From assembly GCA_913052585.1 (NCBI GenBank), contig CAJXEB010000003.1:1-64000 (forward strand): a stretch of 64,000 nt of DNA. The letters run 5' to 3'. The stretch is from an uncultured Flavobacteriaceae bacterium. Its GTDB lineage: Bacteria; Bacteroidota; Bacteroidia; Flavobacteriales; Flavobacteriaceae. The position numbers were made by a program, and so were the translations under genes. The notes beneath the pieces are model-generated. The model was not told where the DNA came from. It worked only from the letters and a program-made list of their open reading frames with translations, and ran no database searches. Positions 51,171 through 61,548 of this stretch are shown here, one piece after another; position 1 is the stretch's first letter; each line of letters begins with the position of its first letter.

Positions 51171-51398
51171 ACTAATGGTTAAAATTGTTTTCAATTATTA
51201 TAAATGTAGTTCATTCATTTTCAAAGCACTAGTTAAAATACCACTTAACTACCTTTAACAACAGCACAAAAATAAGATATTAATATCAATATCAAAAATA
51301 GTAACAAAGTGTAAATACATAATTTATAACAGTTCTAAATAATAAACTAGTTTTCTATTGAGTTAATAAGATTTACATTTGCACTAACATTATTTTTT

Positions 51399-51791
51399 AT
51401 GAAAAATAGATCTTATTATCAAAGCCTTTGCGTTATTTTTATAACAATTACTTTTTCAAACATTGTAGTTGGTCAAAATGCGTCCATTACAATTAATGAA
51501 AATAAAAAAATATCTGAAATCTTAGCATTAAAAAAAAACCTTGAAGCTGAAAACAAACTTACTGTAGGGTATACTATTCAATTATATTATGGTGAATTAA
51601 ACGAAGCAAACAAAATCATTAGAGAATATCGAAACAATTTTGATTCATGGCCTGCATCTATAGAGTATGAAACTCCTAATTATAAAGTATGGATTGGAAG
51701 TTTCAGCTCTCGTTTTGAAGCAGATCGTGCCAGGTTAGAAATTAAAGACAAATTTCCATCTGCTTTTATATTGAAACCAGACAGAAGTTAA
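51399..51791 (+). CDS. SPOR domain-containing secreted protein
   Basis: Signal peptide; GYTIQLYYGELNEANKIIREYRNNFDSWPASIEYETPNYKVWIGSFSSRFEADRARLEIKDKFPSAFIL. Confidence 0.88.
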   Translation: MKNRSYYQSLCVIFITITFSNIVVGQNASITINENKKISEILALKKNLEAENKLTVGYTIQLYYGELNEANKIIREYRNNFDSWPASIEYETPNYKVWIGSFSSRFEADRARLEIKDKFPSAFILKPDRS

Positions 51792-51828
51792 AAAAACAAT
51801 TAAAAATAAAACGCCTTTCTTTAAATCC

Positions 51829-52050
51829 TTAGGTACTTTCATAATCCACAAGTCTAAAATCTAAAGCGAAATCAAATTTCCCGCCAAATAGTCTAATTCC
51901 AAGAGAATAGATTGCAGGATAGTTCATATTAAATTGAACATCGGACGAATCAGAACTATCAAGATATGTAGTCAAAATCAAAGTCTGCAAAAAATTATTT
52001 CGGTTGACAACAGTCCCCTAGTTTTAATATTCCTCCTGAATCTTATAATA
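51829..52050 (-). pseudogene. Decayed fragment of an OmpP1/FadL-like outer-membrane protein
   Basis: Minus-strand open stretch TVVNRNNFLQTLILTTYLDSSDSSDVQFNMNYPAIYSLGIRLFGGKFDFALDFRLVDYEST*GF, preceded in another frame by SGGILKLGD; no start, frameshift and stops. Confidence 0.5.
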
Positions 52051-52263
52051 CACTTATTTGTCCCTAAAAATCAAGAGCAGATGCCTTATCAGTAGTTGCA
52101 AATAGTTAAAATATAATTTTTAAAAATGAATAATTTTAATTAATAAAATCGAATAATTAACACATTCTTAATAGGAAAGAAAGCTTCTTAATTATGGAAT
52201 AAAATTATAGGTCATGATCAGACTATCCTATAACAATTCTAATGCAATACAAAAATTATAAAA

Positions 52264-52295
52264 CAAAAAAAACGGCTCTAAGAGCCGTTTTTTAA
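52264..52295. terminator. Terminator of rimP-nusA-infB operon
   Basis: aaaaaaaacggctctaagagccgttttttaa. Confidence 0.88.
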
Positions 52296-52317
52296 TCGTA
52301 TATTATTTAAAAGAACA

Positions 52318-55197
52318 CTATTTAAGTTTCTTCTTAACAGCTACTTCTCTGAAACATTCAATAATATCATTTTCTTTAATTTCATTGTAGTTTTTAACCT
52401 GCATACCACAGTCATAGCCTTTCGCTACTTCTTTTGCATCATCTTTAAATCGTTTTAATGACGATAATACTCCAGTATAAACAACTACTCCTTCACGAAT
52501 TAATCGAATTTCAGCATCTTTATAAATTTTACCACTTAGAACCATACAACCTGCGATAGTTCCCACTTTAGAAATTTTAAATGTTTCTCTAATTTCAGCG
52601 GTACCTGTAATTTCTTCTTTCATTTCTGGAGATAACATCCCTTCCATGGCATCTTTCAGGTCGTTAATCGCAGCATAAATAATCGAGTACATTCTGATAT
52701 CGATTTCTTCTTTATCAGCAATCTGACGCGCATTCCCCATAGGTCGCACGTTAAATCCAATAATAATCGCATCAGAAGCAGAAGCTAATAACACATCACT
52801 CTCCGTAATGGCTCCAACTGCTTTATGTATAATATTTACTTGTATTTCGTCTGTTGATAATTTCAAGAAAGAGTCTGTTAATGCTTCAACAGATCCATCT
52901 ACATCACCTTTAAGTATTACATTCAATTCTTTAAAGTCTCCAAGTGCAATTCTTCGGCCTATTTCATCTAATGTAATATGACGTTGAGTTCTTACAGATT
53001 GTTCACGTTGTAATTGAGTTCGTTTAGATGCAATTGCTTTTGCTTCACGTTCATCTTCAAAAACATTGAACTTATCACCAGCTTGTGGAGCTCCATCTAA
53101 TCCTAAAATTGATATTGGTGTTGCAGGCCCTGCTTCTAAAACTTTATGCCCACGCTCATCATGCATTGCTTTTACTTTACCACTACATTGTCCAGCAAGC
53201 ATATAATCCCCAATCTTCAATGTTCCTCCTTGAACTAATATCGTTGAAATATATCCTCTACCTTTATCTAAAAATGCTTCAACTACAGTACCATTTGCGA
53301 ATTTTTTAGGATTTGCAGTAAGTTCAAGTAATTCGGCTTCTAGTAATACTTTTTCTAATAATTCATTAACACCTTCACCTGTTTTTGCAGAAATATCATG
53401 TGATTGAATTTTACCACCCCAATCTTCTACTAAAAGGTTCATTTGAGCAAGACCTTCTTTAATTTTTTCAGGATTAGAAGCTGGTCTGTCTATTTTATTT
53501 ATTGCGAATATGATAGGTACTCCTGCTGCTTGAGCATGACTTATTGCTTCTTTAGTTTGAGGCATAATTGCATCATCTGCTGCAATCACAATAATCACTA
53601 AATCAGTTACCTGTGTACCTCTGGCACGCATCGCTGTAAACGCCTCGTGACCAGGTGTATCTAAAAAGCTAATTTGCTGTCCGTCTTCTAAAGTTACACT
53701 ATAAGCACCTATGTGTTGTGTAATCCCTCCAGACTCTCCTGCAATTACGTTTTCTTTACGTACATAATCTAACAATGAAGTTTTACCATGATCTACATGT
53801 CCCATTACTGTTACAATGGGAGCTCGGTGAATTAAATCTTCTGGTGAATCTTCTTCAACTTGAACTGCCTCTTCAATATCTGATGTTATAAACTCAACCT
53901 CATAATCAAATTCATCAGCAACGATAGTTAAAGTTTCAGCATCCAAACGTTGATTCATGGTCACCATCATTCCTAATGACATACAAGCTGAAATAATTTG
54001 CGTAACTGGCACATCCATCATAGTTGCAACTTCACTTACGGTAACAAATTCTGTTACCTTAAGTAATTTACTTTCTGCATCTTGAATTGCTTGATCGTCT
54101 TCTGTTTTTTGACGATGCACATCTCTTTTATCTTTTCTATACTTAGCTCCTTTTCCTTTTGAAGATTTCCCTTGAAGTTTCTCCAGAGTTTCTCGCACTT
54201 GTTTTTGTACATCAGCTTCACTAGGCTCTTCCTTTGGAGTATGCGCAACTTTTTTACGAACTCCTCCTCTACTTTGTGGGGTTCCAACTCGAGCCGCTCC
54301 TTTTGGAGGACTTTTACTTATCCTTCTACGTTTACTTCTTTTATCTTTATCTGCATCCGTAGTAACTTTCTTTTTCTTTTCTGGCTTTTTAAATTGTGAT
54401 AAATCTATTTTTTCACCAATAATTCTTGGACCATTTAGTTTTTTGTATTGAGTAACTACTTTCTCTGATTCTTCTATTGCATCTGGGTATTTACTAGGTG
54501 CAACTGTTTCAACTTTTGGAGTTTCTTTTTTTACAGGAGTAGAAACTTCTTTTTTAACAGAAGGAGCTTTAGAAGTTTTTTCTTCCTTTTTTACTACTAG
54601 AATTTCTTTTTTTACAGGAGCAGAAACTTCTTTTTTAATAGTTTTAGGCACTTCTTTAGAAACTTCCTTAGAAATTTCTTTTTCAATAGCTTTTGGTGCT
54701 ACTTTTTTAGAAATTACTTTTGGTGCTTCTTTAGTTATTTTAGGCTCAACAACCTCTTCTTCTTTTACAGGAATTTCTTTTTTTACAGGAATAGAAATTT
54801 CTTTTTTAATCGCCCCTTCCTTTTCCTCTAAAGGTTTTTTTGGATCAAGATCGATTTTCCCAATTGTCTTAGGTCCTTCAAGCTTAACTTCAGCTTTTAT
54901 AACTTTTCTAGAAGCTTCGATTCTTTTCTGCCTTTCTTCAAGCTCACGCTCAGAAGCTAAACGAATTTCTTCCTTCTCTTTTCTTTTCTCTTCACCAACT
55001 TCTTTAGAGGCTACCTTTTTACTTTTGTCTGTCTGAAACTCTTCAAACATCACTTGGTATTCTTGATTAGAAATTTTTGTGGTAGGCCGAGACTCCACCT
55101 CGTACCCTTTAGAGCTTAAAAATTCTACTGCGCGATCCAATGAAATATTGAATTCACGTAGTACTTTATTAAGTCTCATTGTTTTTACTTCAGACAT
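52318..55197 (-). CDS. infB: Translation initiation factor IF-2
   Basis: [40 protein letters not shown]...[19 protein letters not shown]. Confidence 0.98.
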   Translation of the reverse strand: MSEVKTMRLNKVLREFNISLDRAVEFLSSKGYEVESRPTTKISNQEYQVMFEEFQTDKSKKVASKEVGEEKRKEKEEIRLASERELEERQKRIEASRKVIKAEVKLEGPKTIGKIDLDPKKPLEEKEGAIKKEISIPVKKEIPVKEEEVVEPKITKEAPKVISKKVAPKAIEKEISKEVSKEVPKTIKKEVSAPVKKEILVVKKEEKTSKAPSVKKEVSTPVKKETPKVETVAPSKYPDAIEESEKVVTQYKKLNGPRIIGEKIDLSQFKKPEKKKKVTTDADKDKRSKRRRISKSPPKGAARVGTPQSRGGVRKKVAHTPKEEPSEADVQKQVRETLEKLQGKSSKGKGAKYRKDKRDVHRQKTEDDQAIQDAESKLLKVTEFVTVSEVATMMDVPVTQIISACMSLGMMVTMNQRLDAETLTIVADEFDYEVEFITSDIEEAVQVEEDSPEDLIHRAPIVTVMGHVDHGKTSLLDYVRKENVIAGESGGITQHIGAYSVTLEDGQQISFLDTPGHEAFTAMRARGTQVTDLVIIVIAADDAIMPQTKEAISHAQAAGVPIIFAINKIDRPASNPEKIKEGLAQMNLLVEDWGGKIQSHDISAKTGEGVNELLEKVLLEAELLELTANPKKFANGTVVEAFLDKGRGYISTILVQGGTLKIGDYMLAGQCSGKVKAMHDERGHKVLEAGPATPISILGLDGAPQAGDKFNVFEDEREAKAIASKRTQLQREQSVRTQRHITLDEIGRRIALGDFKELNVILKGDVDGSVEALTDSFLKLSTDEIQVNIIHKAVGAITESDVLLASASDAIIIGFNVRPMGNARQIADKEEIDIRMYSIIYAAINDLKDAMEGMLSPEMKEEITGTAEIRETFKISKVGTIAGCMVLSGKIYKDAEIRLIREGVVVYTGVLSSLKRFKDDAKEVAKGYDCGMQVKNYNEIKENDIIECFREVAVKKKLK

Positions 55198-55256
55198 ATA
55201 GATGCTTTCTCCTGTTTTTCACTTTAAATTTAAAAATAGGTAGTTAAAATCACTAC

Positions 55257-56489
55257 TTAATCTTCAAATTCTTCTTTTAATATATTTAATACTTCTTGTA
55301 TGGTCTCTTCTTCTAAATCGGTTCTTTTTACCAATTCTGCAAGATTATTTTCCAATACGCTCTTAGCAGTATCCAATCCAATTTTTTCGAATTCTTTGAT
55401 GATCCAATCTTCTATTTCATCTTTAAATTCAGATAACTCTACATCTTCTTCAGCTCCTTCACGTAATACATCAATTTCATAACCCGTTAAATAACCCGCT
55501 AAGCGAATGTTGTGTCCTCCACGTCCAATTGCTTTAGATACTTCTTCTGGCTTTAATATTACTTCTGCCCTTTTATTTTCTTCATCTAGTTTGATAGAAG
55601 TAACTTTTGCAGGACTTAAAGCACGAGTTATAAATAATTGAGTATTTGTTGTGTAATTAATTACATCAATATTTTCATTTCCTAATTCGCGAACAATACC
55701 GTGAATACGAGATCCTTTCATTCCCACACAAGCTCCAACAGGATCAATACGGTCATCATAAGAATCTACCGCTACTTTTGCCTTTTCTCCAGGAATACGA
55801 ACCACTTTTTTAACACTAATTAACCCATCAAATACTTCAGGAATTTCCTGTTCAAATAACTTCTCTAAAAATTTTGGATGCGCACGAGACATTACTATAG
55901 AAGGCTTGTTACCTTTTAGCTCAACGCTTTCAATAATCCCCCTTACATTATCTCCTTTTCTGAAAAAATCTGAAGGTATCTGTTTTTCTTTAGGTAAAAT
56001 TAATTCATTACCGTCGTCGTCTAATAAAATGATAGCACGATGACGAATATGATGAACTTCTGCTGTATAAATTTCTCCTTCTAAATCTTTAAAATACTTA
56101 AAGATATTAGTATTGTCGTGTTCGTGAATTTTTGATATTAAATTTTGACGTAATGCCAAAATTGAACGACGTCCCAAATCAATCAACTTTACTTCTTCGG
56201 CAACATCTTCACCAATTTCGTAATCAGCTTCAATTTTTTGAGCATCGCTTAATGAAATTTCTTGATTTGGCTCTTCCACTTCACCATCGGCAACCACTAC
56301 ACGATTTCTCCAAATTTCTAAATCTCCTTTATCTGGATTGATAATGATATCAAAATTATCATCATCACCATATTTTCTTTTTAGAGCGTTTCTAAAAACA
56401 TCTTCTAAAATCGACATTAATGTTACTCTGTCAATTAACTTATCATCTTTAAATTCTGAAAAAGAATCAATTAATGCTAAATTCTCCAT
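55257..56489 (-). CDS. nusA: Transcription termination/antitermination protein NusA
   Basis: S1/KH domains: DPVGACVGMKGSRIHGIVRELGNENIDVI...EVSKAIGRGGHNIRLAGYLTGYEIDV. Confidence 0.97.
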   Translation of the reverse strand: MENLALIDSFSEFKDDKLIDRVTLMSILEDVFRNALKRKYGDDDNFDIIINPDKGDLEIWRNRVVVADGEVEEPNQEISLSDAQKIEADYEIGEDVAEEVKLIDLGRRSILALRQNLISKIHEHDNTNIFKYFKDLEGEIYTAEVHHIRHRAIILLDDDGNELILPKEKQIPSDFFRKGDNVRGIIESVELKGNKPSIVMSRAHPKFLEKLFEQEIPEVFDGLISVKKVVRIPGEKAKVAVDSYDDRIDPVGACVGMKGSRIHGIVRELGNENIDVINYTTNTQLFITRALSPAKVTSIKLDEENKRAEVILKPEEVSKAIGRGGHNIRLAGYLTGYEIDVLREGAEEDVELSEFKDEIEDWIIKEFEKIGLDTAKSVLENNLAELVKRTDLEEETIQEVLNILKEEFED

Positions 56490-56495
56490 ATTCTT

Positions 56496-56960
56496 CTATT
56501 TAAATGTTATCACCACTGTTGCTTCAACAATATCTTTATATTCTAAAACCGCTTCTTTTTGAACGGTAACTTTACCTTTGCCAATTGGCTTAGGCTCGCG
56601 AGCTTTCCAATTAAGCTCTATTTCGTTATCATCTACTTTTGTAAGCTTCCCTTCTAAAACATCATTATTTTGGGTTTTCACTTTTAAGGTACGCCCAATA
56701 TTTTTTTTATATTGACGAGGAATCGAAAGTGGCTCTGAGACTCCTGCCGAAGCAACGTCTAACGAAAAATCAATTTCTTCCCTGTCAATATTATGCTCTA
56801 TAGCTCTACTTACTGCGATGCAATCATTTACGGTTACACCTTGATCACCATCAATTATTACCTTTATTTGATTGCCTTCTATGATTTTAAAATCAATTAA
56901 AAATAACGATTTATTATCGTCTAAGGCCTGATCTAGTAGATTTTTTACTTTTTCTTTCAT
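56496..56960 (-). CDS. rimP: Ribosome maturation factor RimP
   Basis: IKVIIDGDQGVTVNDCIAVSRAIEHNID...FSLDVASAGVSEPLSIPRQYKKNIGRTLKVK; ATG at 56960 preferred over TTG at 56963. Confidence 0.95.
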   Translation of the reverse strand: MKEKVKNLLDQALDDNKSLFLIDFKIIEGNQIKVIIDGDQGVTVNDCIAVSRAIEHNIDREEIDFSLDVASAGVSEPLSIPRQYKKNIGRTLKVKTQNNDVLEGKLTKVDDNEIELNWKAREPKPIGKGKVTVQKEAVLEYKDIVEATVVITFK

Positions 56961-56971
56961 CAATTTTAGCT

Positions 56972-56999
56972 ATAAAAAGAGGGGACTTTTGGTCCCCTC
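56972..56999 (-). terminator. Intrinsic terminator/attenuator in the rimP-nusA-infB leader
   Basis: Minus strand GAGGGGAC-caaaa-GTCCCCTC-TTTTTATA, ending about 12 nt before the rimP ATG. Confidence 0.8.
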
Positions 57000-57024
57000 A
57001 GCTAGTTTCGTATCAAATTCGGTG

Positions 57025-57032
57025 CAAATATA
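57025..57032 (-). promoter_or_regulatory. Candidate -7 element of the rimP-nusA-infB operon
   Basis: Minus strand TATATTTG (TAnnTTTG), about 65 nt upstream of rimP; no clear TTG -33 element. Confidence 0.45.
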
Positions 57033-57121
57033 GTGTTTTTTTAACTTTTAAAAAAACCTTTATTCTTCCGAATTATTTTTGTAACTTATTACCTTTAACT
57101 AAAGCAATAAAAAAGCAACCT

Positions 57122-57946
57122 ATGAAACGTATATTAGTCCCAACTGATTTTTCCGAACAAGCAGAAAATGCCTTAAAAGTAGCTGCTCAAATGGCTAAAA
57201 AAAATGGCAGTGAAATTTATATATTAAACTCCCTTGAACTACCAACACATCTATCAAATTCAGGAAGTACTGGAGCCATGCCAGAATCATTATATTTTAT
57301 AAAACTTGCCGAAAAATATTTTGATGAATTGTTGAAAAAACCCTACTTAGATGGCTTGCTTATTCATGAGGCAATTATTGGTCACGGTGAAATCTATAAC
57401 GACGTAAGTGAAGTTGTAAAAGAAAAGGATATTGATCTTATTATTATGGGGTCTCACGGAATTAATGGTTTCATGGAAATATTTATAGGTAGTAATACTG
57501 AAAAAGTAGTGCGAACCTCTAAAATACCTGTATTAGTAATTAAAAATGAACATTTAGATTTTAAAACTGACAACTTTGTGTATGCTACTGATTTCTCTAA
57601 GGAATGTAAAGCCTCTTTTAAAGAAGCACAAAAATTTGCAGAAGCGACCAATTCACATCTAAACTTAGTTTATGTTAATACCCCAAGTGGCTTTAAAACA
57701 ACAAAGGAAATTAACGAAAGAATAAAAGATTTTGTAAAAGACCAAAACGGAGAAAGCAGCAGCATCCATATATATAACGACACTTCTATAGAAAAAGGAA
57801 TTTTAAATTTTGCAAGCGAAACCAATGCAAATCTAATAGGAATGGGCACCCATGGCAGAAAAGGAATTTCTCATTTTTTTAACGGCAGTGTTAGTGAAGA
57901 CTTAGTGAATCACGCCAACATGCCAGTAATGACTTTTAAGATTTAG
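57122..57946 (+). CDS. Universal stress protein, tandem UspA domains
   Basis: MKRILVPTDFSEQAENALKVAAQMAKKNGSEIYILNSLE...IIMGSHGINGFMEIFIGSNTEKVVR...GMGTHGRKGISHFFNGSVSEDLV. Confidence 0.95.
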   Translation: MKRILVPTDFSEQAENALKVAAQMAKKNGSEIYILNSLELPTHLSNSGSTGAMPESLYFIKLAEKYFDELLKKPYLDGLLIHEAIIGHGEIYNDVSEVVKEKDIDLIIMGSHGINGFMEIFIGSNTEKVVRTSKIPVLVIKNEHLDFKTDNFVYATDFSKECKASFKEAQKFAEATNSHLNLVYVNTPSGFKTTKEINERIKDFVKDQNGESSSIHIYNDTSIEKGILNFASETNANLIGMGTHGRKGISHFFNGSVSEDLVNHANMPVMTFKI

Positions 57947-57956
57947 GTTGAAAATA

Positions 57957-57996
57957 AAAAATCCCAATTCAAATATTGAATTGGGATTTAATTTTT
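57957..57996. terminator. Intrinsic terminator between uspA-like gene and tRNA-Gln
   Basis: aaaaatcccaattcaaatattgaattgggatttaattttt. Confidence 0.85.
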
Positions 57997-57997
57997 G

Positions 57998-58070
57998 TTG
58001 GCCCACTAGGGATCGAACCTAGGCTCTTCTGCACCAAAAGCAGACGTGTTACCAATTACACCATGGGCCA
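57998..58070 (-). tRNA. tRNA-Gln(TTG)
   Basis: Minus strand TGGCCCATGGTGTAATTGGTAACACGTCTGCTTTTGGTGCAGAAGAGCCTAGGTTCGATCCCTAGTGGGCCAA: 7-bp acceptor stem, anticodon loop TTTTGGT, GGTTCGATCC T-arm; CCA not encoded. Confidence 0.95.
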
Positions 58071-58256
58071 ATACCGTAATGCGGATGCAAATTTAATACA
58101 AACTTTGGCTTGTACAAATATTTTTGTAAAAATATTTAAAATTTTACTTCTTATTTTTTTAGCTAAAATATCTACTCCCTATTTACGTTAACTTTTTTTA
58201 ACTTGGAGCTATATATATTATTAGTAAATTCGCCCCAAATAAAATTGAAATTATTT

Positions 58257-61200
58257 ATGGATTCCTTCAACTTTAAAAAATGGAATAATATTTTAGGCTG
58301 GTTTGTCTTTACCATTGCCTTAGTTACTTATTGGCTAACTGTAGAGCCTACGGCTAGTTTTTGGGACGCAGGTGAGTACATTACCACCTCAAGTAACTTA
58401 GAAGTTGGACATCCACCAGGAGCTCCTTTATACCAATTATTGGGTGCTTTTTTCTCCATTTTTGCTATGGAAGCAACCAATATTGCACTAACCATTAATT
58501 TAATGTCAGTCTTTGCAAGTGCCTTTACCATTCTGTTTATGTTTTGGTCACTTACATTATTACTTACAAATATCATTTCAAAAAATAATACGATTACTAA
58601 AGAAAGTAGCTATGCAATTTTAGGAAGTGCCGTTATTGGGTCTTTAACTTTTGCTTTTTCTGATAGTTTTTGGTTCAATGCTGTAGAGGCTGAAGTATAC
58701 GCAATGGCGGTATTTATTATGTCTGTGCTGTTTTATTTAGCATTGCGATGGGAAAAAGACATGCACACACCACGAGGGGATCGATGGGTTGTTTTAATTG
58801 CTTTTGTTATTGGACTGTCATTTGGAGTTCATTTCATGGGACTTCTTACCATTCCTGCTATGGGAATGCTTTATTTCTTTAAGAATTATAAAACAGTTAG
58901 CATTAAAAATTTCATTATTGCTAATGTGGTAATGGTCGCTATTTTGCTTTTTATTTTCAAGTTATTATTACCAATGACTTTAAAGTTTTTTAGTGCTTCA
59001 GAAATATTTTTCATTAACAATATTGGACTTCCTTTTAATTCAGGAACTATCATCGCTGGCATAATCTTTATAGCTCTTTTTTACTTTTTACTGCGGTATA
59101 CTAGAAATAACAATTTAGTAAAATTTAACACATTATTACTTTCTGTATTATTTATTTTTATTGGATTTTCAAGTTGGGTTATGCTTCCTGTTAGAGCAAA
59201 TGCAGGTACCATGATTAATGAAAACAATCCTAACAATGCTCGTGAGTTACTTGCTTATTATAATAGAGAACAATATCCGGAAACCCATCTTTTTCACGGC
59301 CCATTGTTTACCGAAAAATATGTAGGTCTAGACCCTAACAAGCCTTATAAAGATGACAAGCCTAAGTTTGAAAAAGATGAGAAAAACGGAAAATATATTA
59401 TAGTAAATGACTATGTAAACGCTTCTCAGAATACCGATGATTCACAAAAAGGATTTTTCCCGAGAATGTGGAGTATGGAGCATAGTTCTAATTATATGGA
59501 ATTTACAGGAGGGCTTGAATACACTATTAAAAGAGAATATTTGGGAGAATCCCGATTGGTCGATATTGTAAAAGATTTTAATCAAGATATAAGAGAAGGA
59601 AAGGTAGGAGCTGATGATTTTGATAGTTTTTTGAAAGATTTTGGACCTTTTTTAGATATCCAAAAACCTACGTTTATGCAAAATATGTCATATATGTTTG
59701 AGTACCAATTTGGATATATGTATTGGCGTTATTTTATGTGGAATTTTAGCGGAAGACAGGATGACAAACAAGGTGAGTATACCGATTTACACGGAAATTG
59801 GCTTACCGGAATAAGTTTTATTGATGACGCTAGATTAGGTCCACAAGAATTTATAGCTAGTGATGCCGAAAATAATAAAGCAAGAAACACTTATTTTATG
59901 TTCCCCTTATTATTAGGAATTATAGGAATTCTTTTTCATTTTAAAAATGACCCTAAAAACTTTTGGGTGCTTTTAATATTCTTCCTGTTTACAGGTATTG
60001 CTTTAAAAATATACCTAAATGAACGTCCTTTTGAACCAAGAGAACGAGATTATGCATTGGTAGGTTCCTTTTATGTATTTGCCATGTGGATAGGATTTGG
60101 AGTTTATGCTTTATTTGAAATAGTTAAAGAAAAAATAAAACCAAAATTAGCGGTACCACTTGTTCTTGCTGTTACTGCATTAACAGTTCCAGTATTAATG
60201 GGCTCACAAAATTGGGATGATCATGACCGTTCTAATAGATACACTGCACAATCTATGGCGAAAATGTATTTGGATTCTTGTGATGAGAATGCCATTATTT
60301 TTACCATTGGAGATAATGATACATTTGCATTATGGTATGCACAAGGTATAGAAGGTTATAGGCAAGATGTAAGGGTTGTAAACACCAGTTTATTCCAAAC
60401 AGATTGGTACATCGACGATATGAAGAAGAAAGCTTTTAACAGCGACCCTATTCCTTCACAATTGACTCATGATAAATATAAATATGGATCAAGAGATTTT
60501 CTTTTCTTTCAAAAAACAAGGAAGGATACCATTGACATTAAAGATTGGATGAATTTTGTTGCGGATGACAGTAAAAAAACTCAGGTAGAATTAGAAAGCA
60601 GAAAGTGGGTAAATACATTTCCTTCAAAAGTAATTAGAATTCCTGTTGATAAAGATGCTGTTTTACGTAATGGTATTGTAGACCCTAAAGATGCTGATAA
60701 AATCGTTCCATATATAGACATTGTTCTAAAAGGAGATGTGCTTTATAAAAATCGCCTTTTAATGTTAGATGTAATTGCAAATAACAATTGGGAACGTCCA
60801 ATTTATTTTAGTGGGGGTGCCTTTGGTGATGACGATTACATTTGGATGAAAGAGTTTTTACAGCTAGAAGGTGTTGTTTATAAATTAGTCCCTATTCGTA
60901 CTCCTTTAGACAAAGGAAATCCTTATGATATGGGAAGGATTGATACCGATAAGATGTATGACATTGTTATGAATTGGAAATGGGGTAATAGTGGTGATCC
61001 TGAAATATATCATGATGTAGAGACTCGTAGGAATGGTATTACTTACCGAAGCAATATGTCCAGATTAGCAAGTGCATTAATTGAAGAAGGTAAGTTTGAT
61101 AAAGCTGAAAAGATATATGATCTAGCTATGGAAAAAATGCCTGTAGATTATTTTGAATTCTATTCGTTAATAGAACCATTTATTTTAGGGTATTATCAAA

Positions 61201-61547
61201 TAGATAAAAAAGATAAAGCAAGAGAAGTCTACCAATCTGTTGTCAAACATTATCAAGAACATTTATTTTTCTACAGTAAATTAAGTTATAGTAGACAAGA
61301 AGCAATAGGCGATGAAATATTTAGTGATCTAGGAAGATACAGAGGATTAATTGACGTTTTAGCTTCTTATGACACAGAAGAATACACGGTTGTAGAAGCA
61401 GAAAAATTTAACACCTATTTGCAACTATTTAATTTTTCACAAGATGAAAATGACATGCTAGATGTTAAAGAAGAGTTATTGAATAATAAGAATAAAGAAA
61501 TTTATTTAGATACTATTCCTCAAGTTATGGAGGATTCAACGCAATAA
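58257..61547 (+). CDS. DUF2723 family membrane protein (O-mannosyltransferase-like fold) with C-terminal TPR-like region
   Basis: LVTYWLTVEPTASFWDAGEYITTSSNLEVGHPPGAPLYQLLGAFFSIFA; MDSFNFKKWNN start preferred. Confidence 0.93.
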   Translation: MDSFNFKKWNNILGWFVFTIALVTYWLTVEPTASFWDAGEYITTSSNLEVGHPPGAPLYQLLGAFFSIFAMEATNIALTINLMSVFASAFTILFMFWSLTLLLTNIISKNNTITKESSYAILGSAVIGSLTFAFSDSFWFNAVEAEVYAMAVFIMSVLFYLALRWEKDMHTPRGDRWVVLIAFVIGLSFGVHFMGLLTIPAMGMLYFFKNYKTVSIKNFIIANVVMVAILLFIFKLLLPMTLKFFSASEIFFINNIGLPFNSGTIIAGIIFIALFYFLLRYTRNNNLVKFNTLLLSVLFIFIGFSSWVMLPVRANAGTMINENNPNNARELLAYYNREQYPETHLFHGPLFTEKYVGLDPNKPYKDDKPKFEKDEKNGKYIIVNDYVNASQNTDDSQKGFFPRMWSMEHSSNYMEFTGGLEYTIKREYLGESRLVDIVKDFNQDIREGKVGADDFDSFLKDFGPFLDIQKPTFMQNMSYMFEYQFGYMYWRYFMWNFSGRQDDKQGEYTDLHGNWLTGISFIDDARLGPQEFIASDAENNKARNTYFMFPLLLGIIGILFHFKNDPKNFWVLLIFFLFTGIALKIYLNERPFEPRERDYALVGSFYVFAMWIGFGVYALFEIVKEKIKPKLAVPLVLAVTALTVPVLMGSQNWDDHDRSNRYTAQSMAKMYLDSCDENAIIFTIGDNDTFALWYAQGIEGYRQDVRVVNTSLFQTDWYIDDMKKKAFNSDPIPSQLTHDKYKYGSRDFLFFQKTRKDTIDIKDWMNFVADDSKKTQVELESRKWVNTFPSKVIRIPVDKDAVLRNGIVDPKDADKIVPYIDIVLKGDVLYKNRLLMLDVIANNNWERPIYFSGGAFGDDDYIWMKEFLQLEGVVYKLVPIRTPLDKGNPYDMGRIDTDKMYDIVMNWKWGNSGDPEIYHDVETRRNGITYRSNMSRLASALIEEGKFDKAEKIYDLAMEKMPVDYFEFYSLIEPFILGYYQIDKKDKAREVYQSVVKHYQEHLFFYSKLSYSRQEAIGDEIFSDLGRYRGLIDVLASYDTEEYTVVEAEKFNTYLQLFNFSQDENDMLDVKEELLNNKNKEIYLDTIPQVMEDSTQ

Positions 61548-61548
61548 T

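Noticed and set aside
54054-54399. ORFs and repeats within infB that could look like a repeat array
   Set aside because: Repeats are K/E-rich protein-coding degeneracy, with no regular spacers; not a CRISPR array.
58203-58256. N-terminal extension of the DUF2723 ORF
   Set aside because: The extension covers the promoter-proximal region; MDSFNFKKWNN at 58257 fits the family start.
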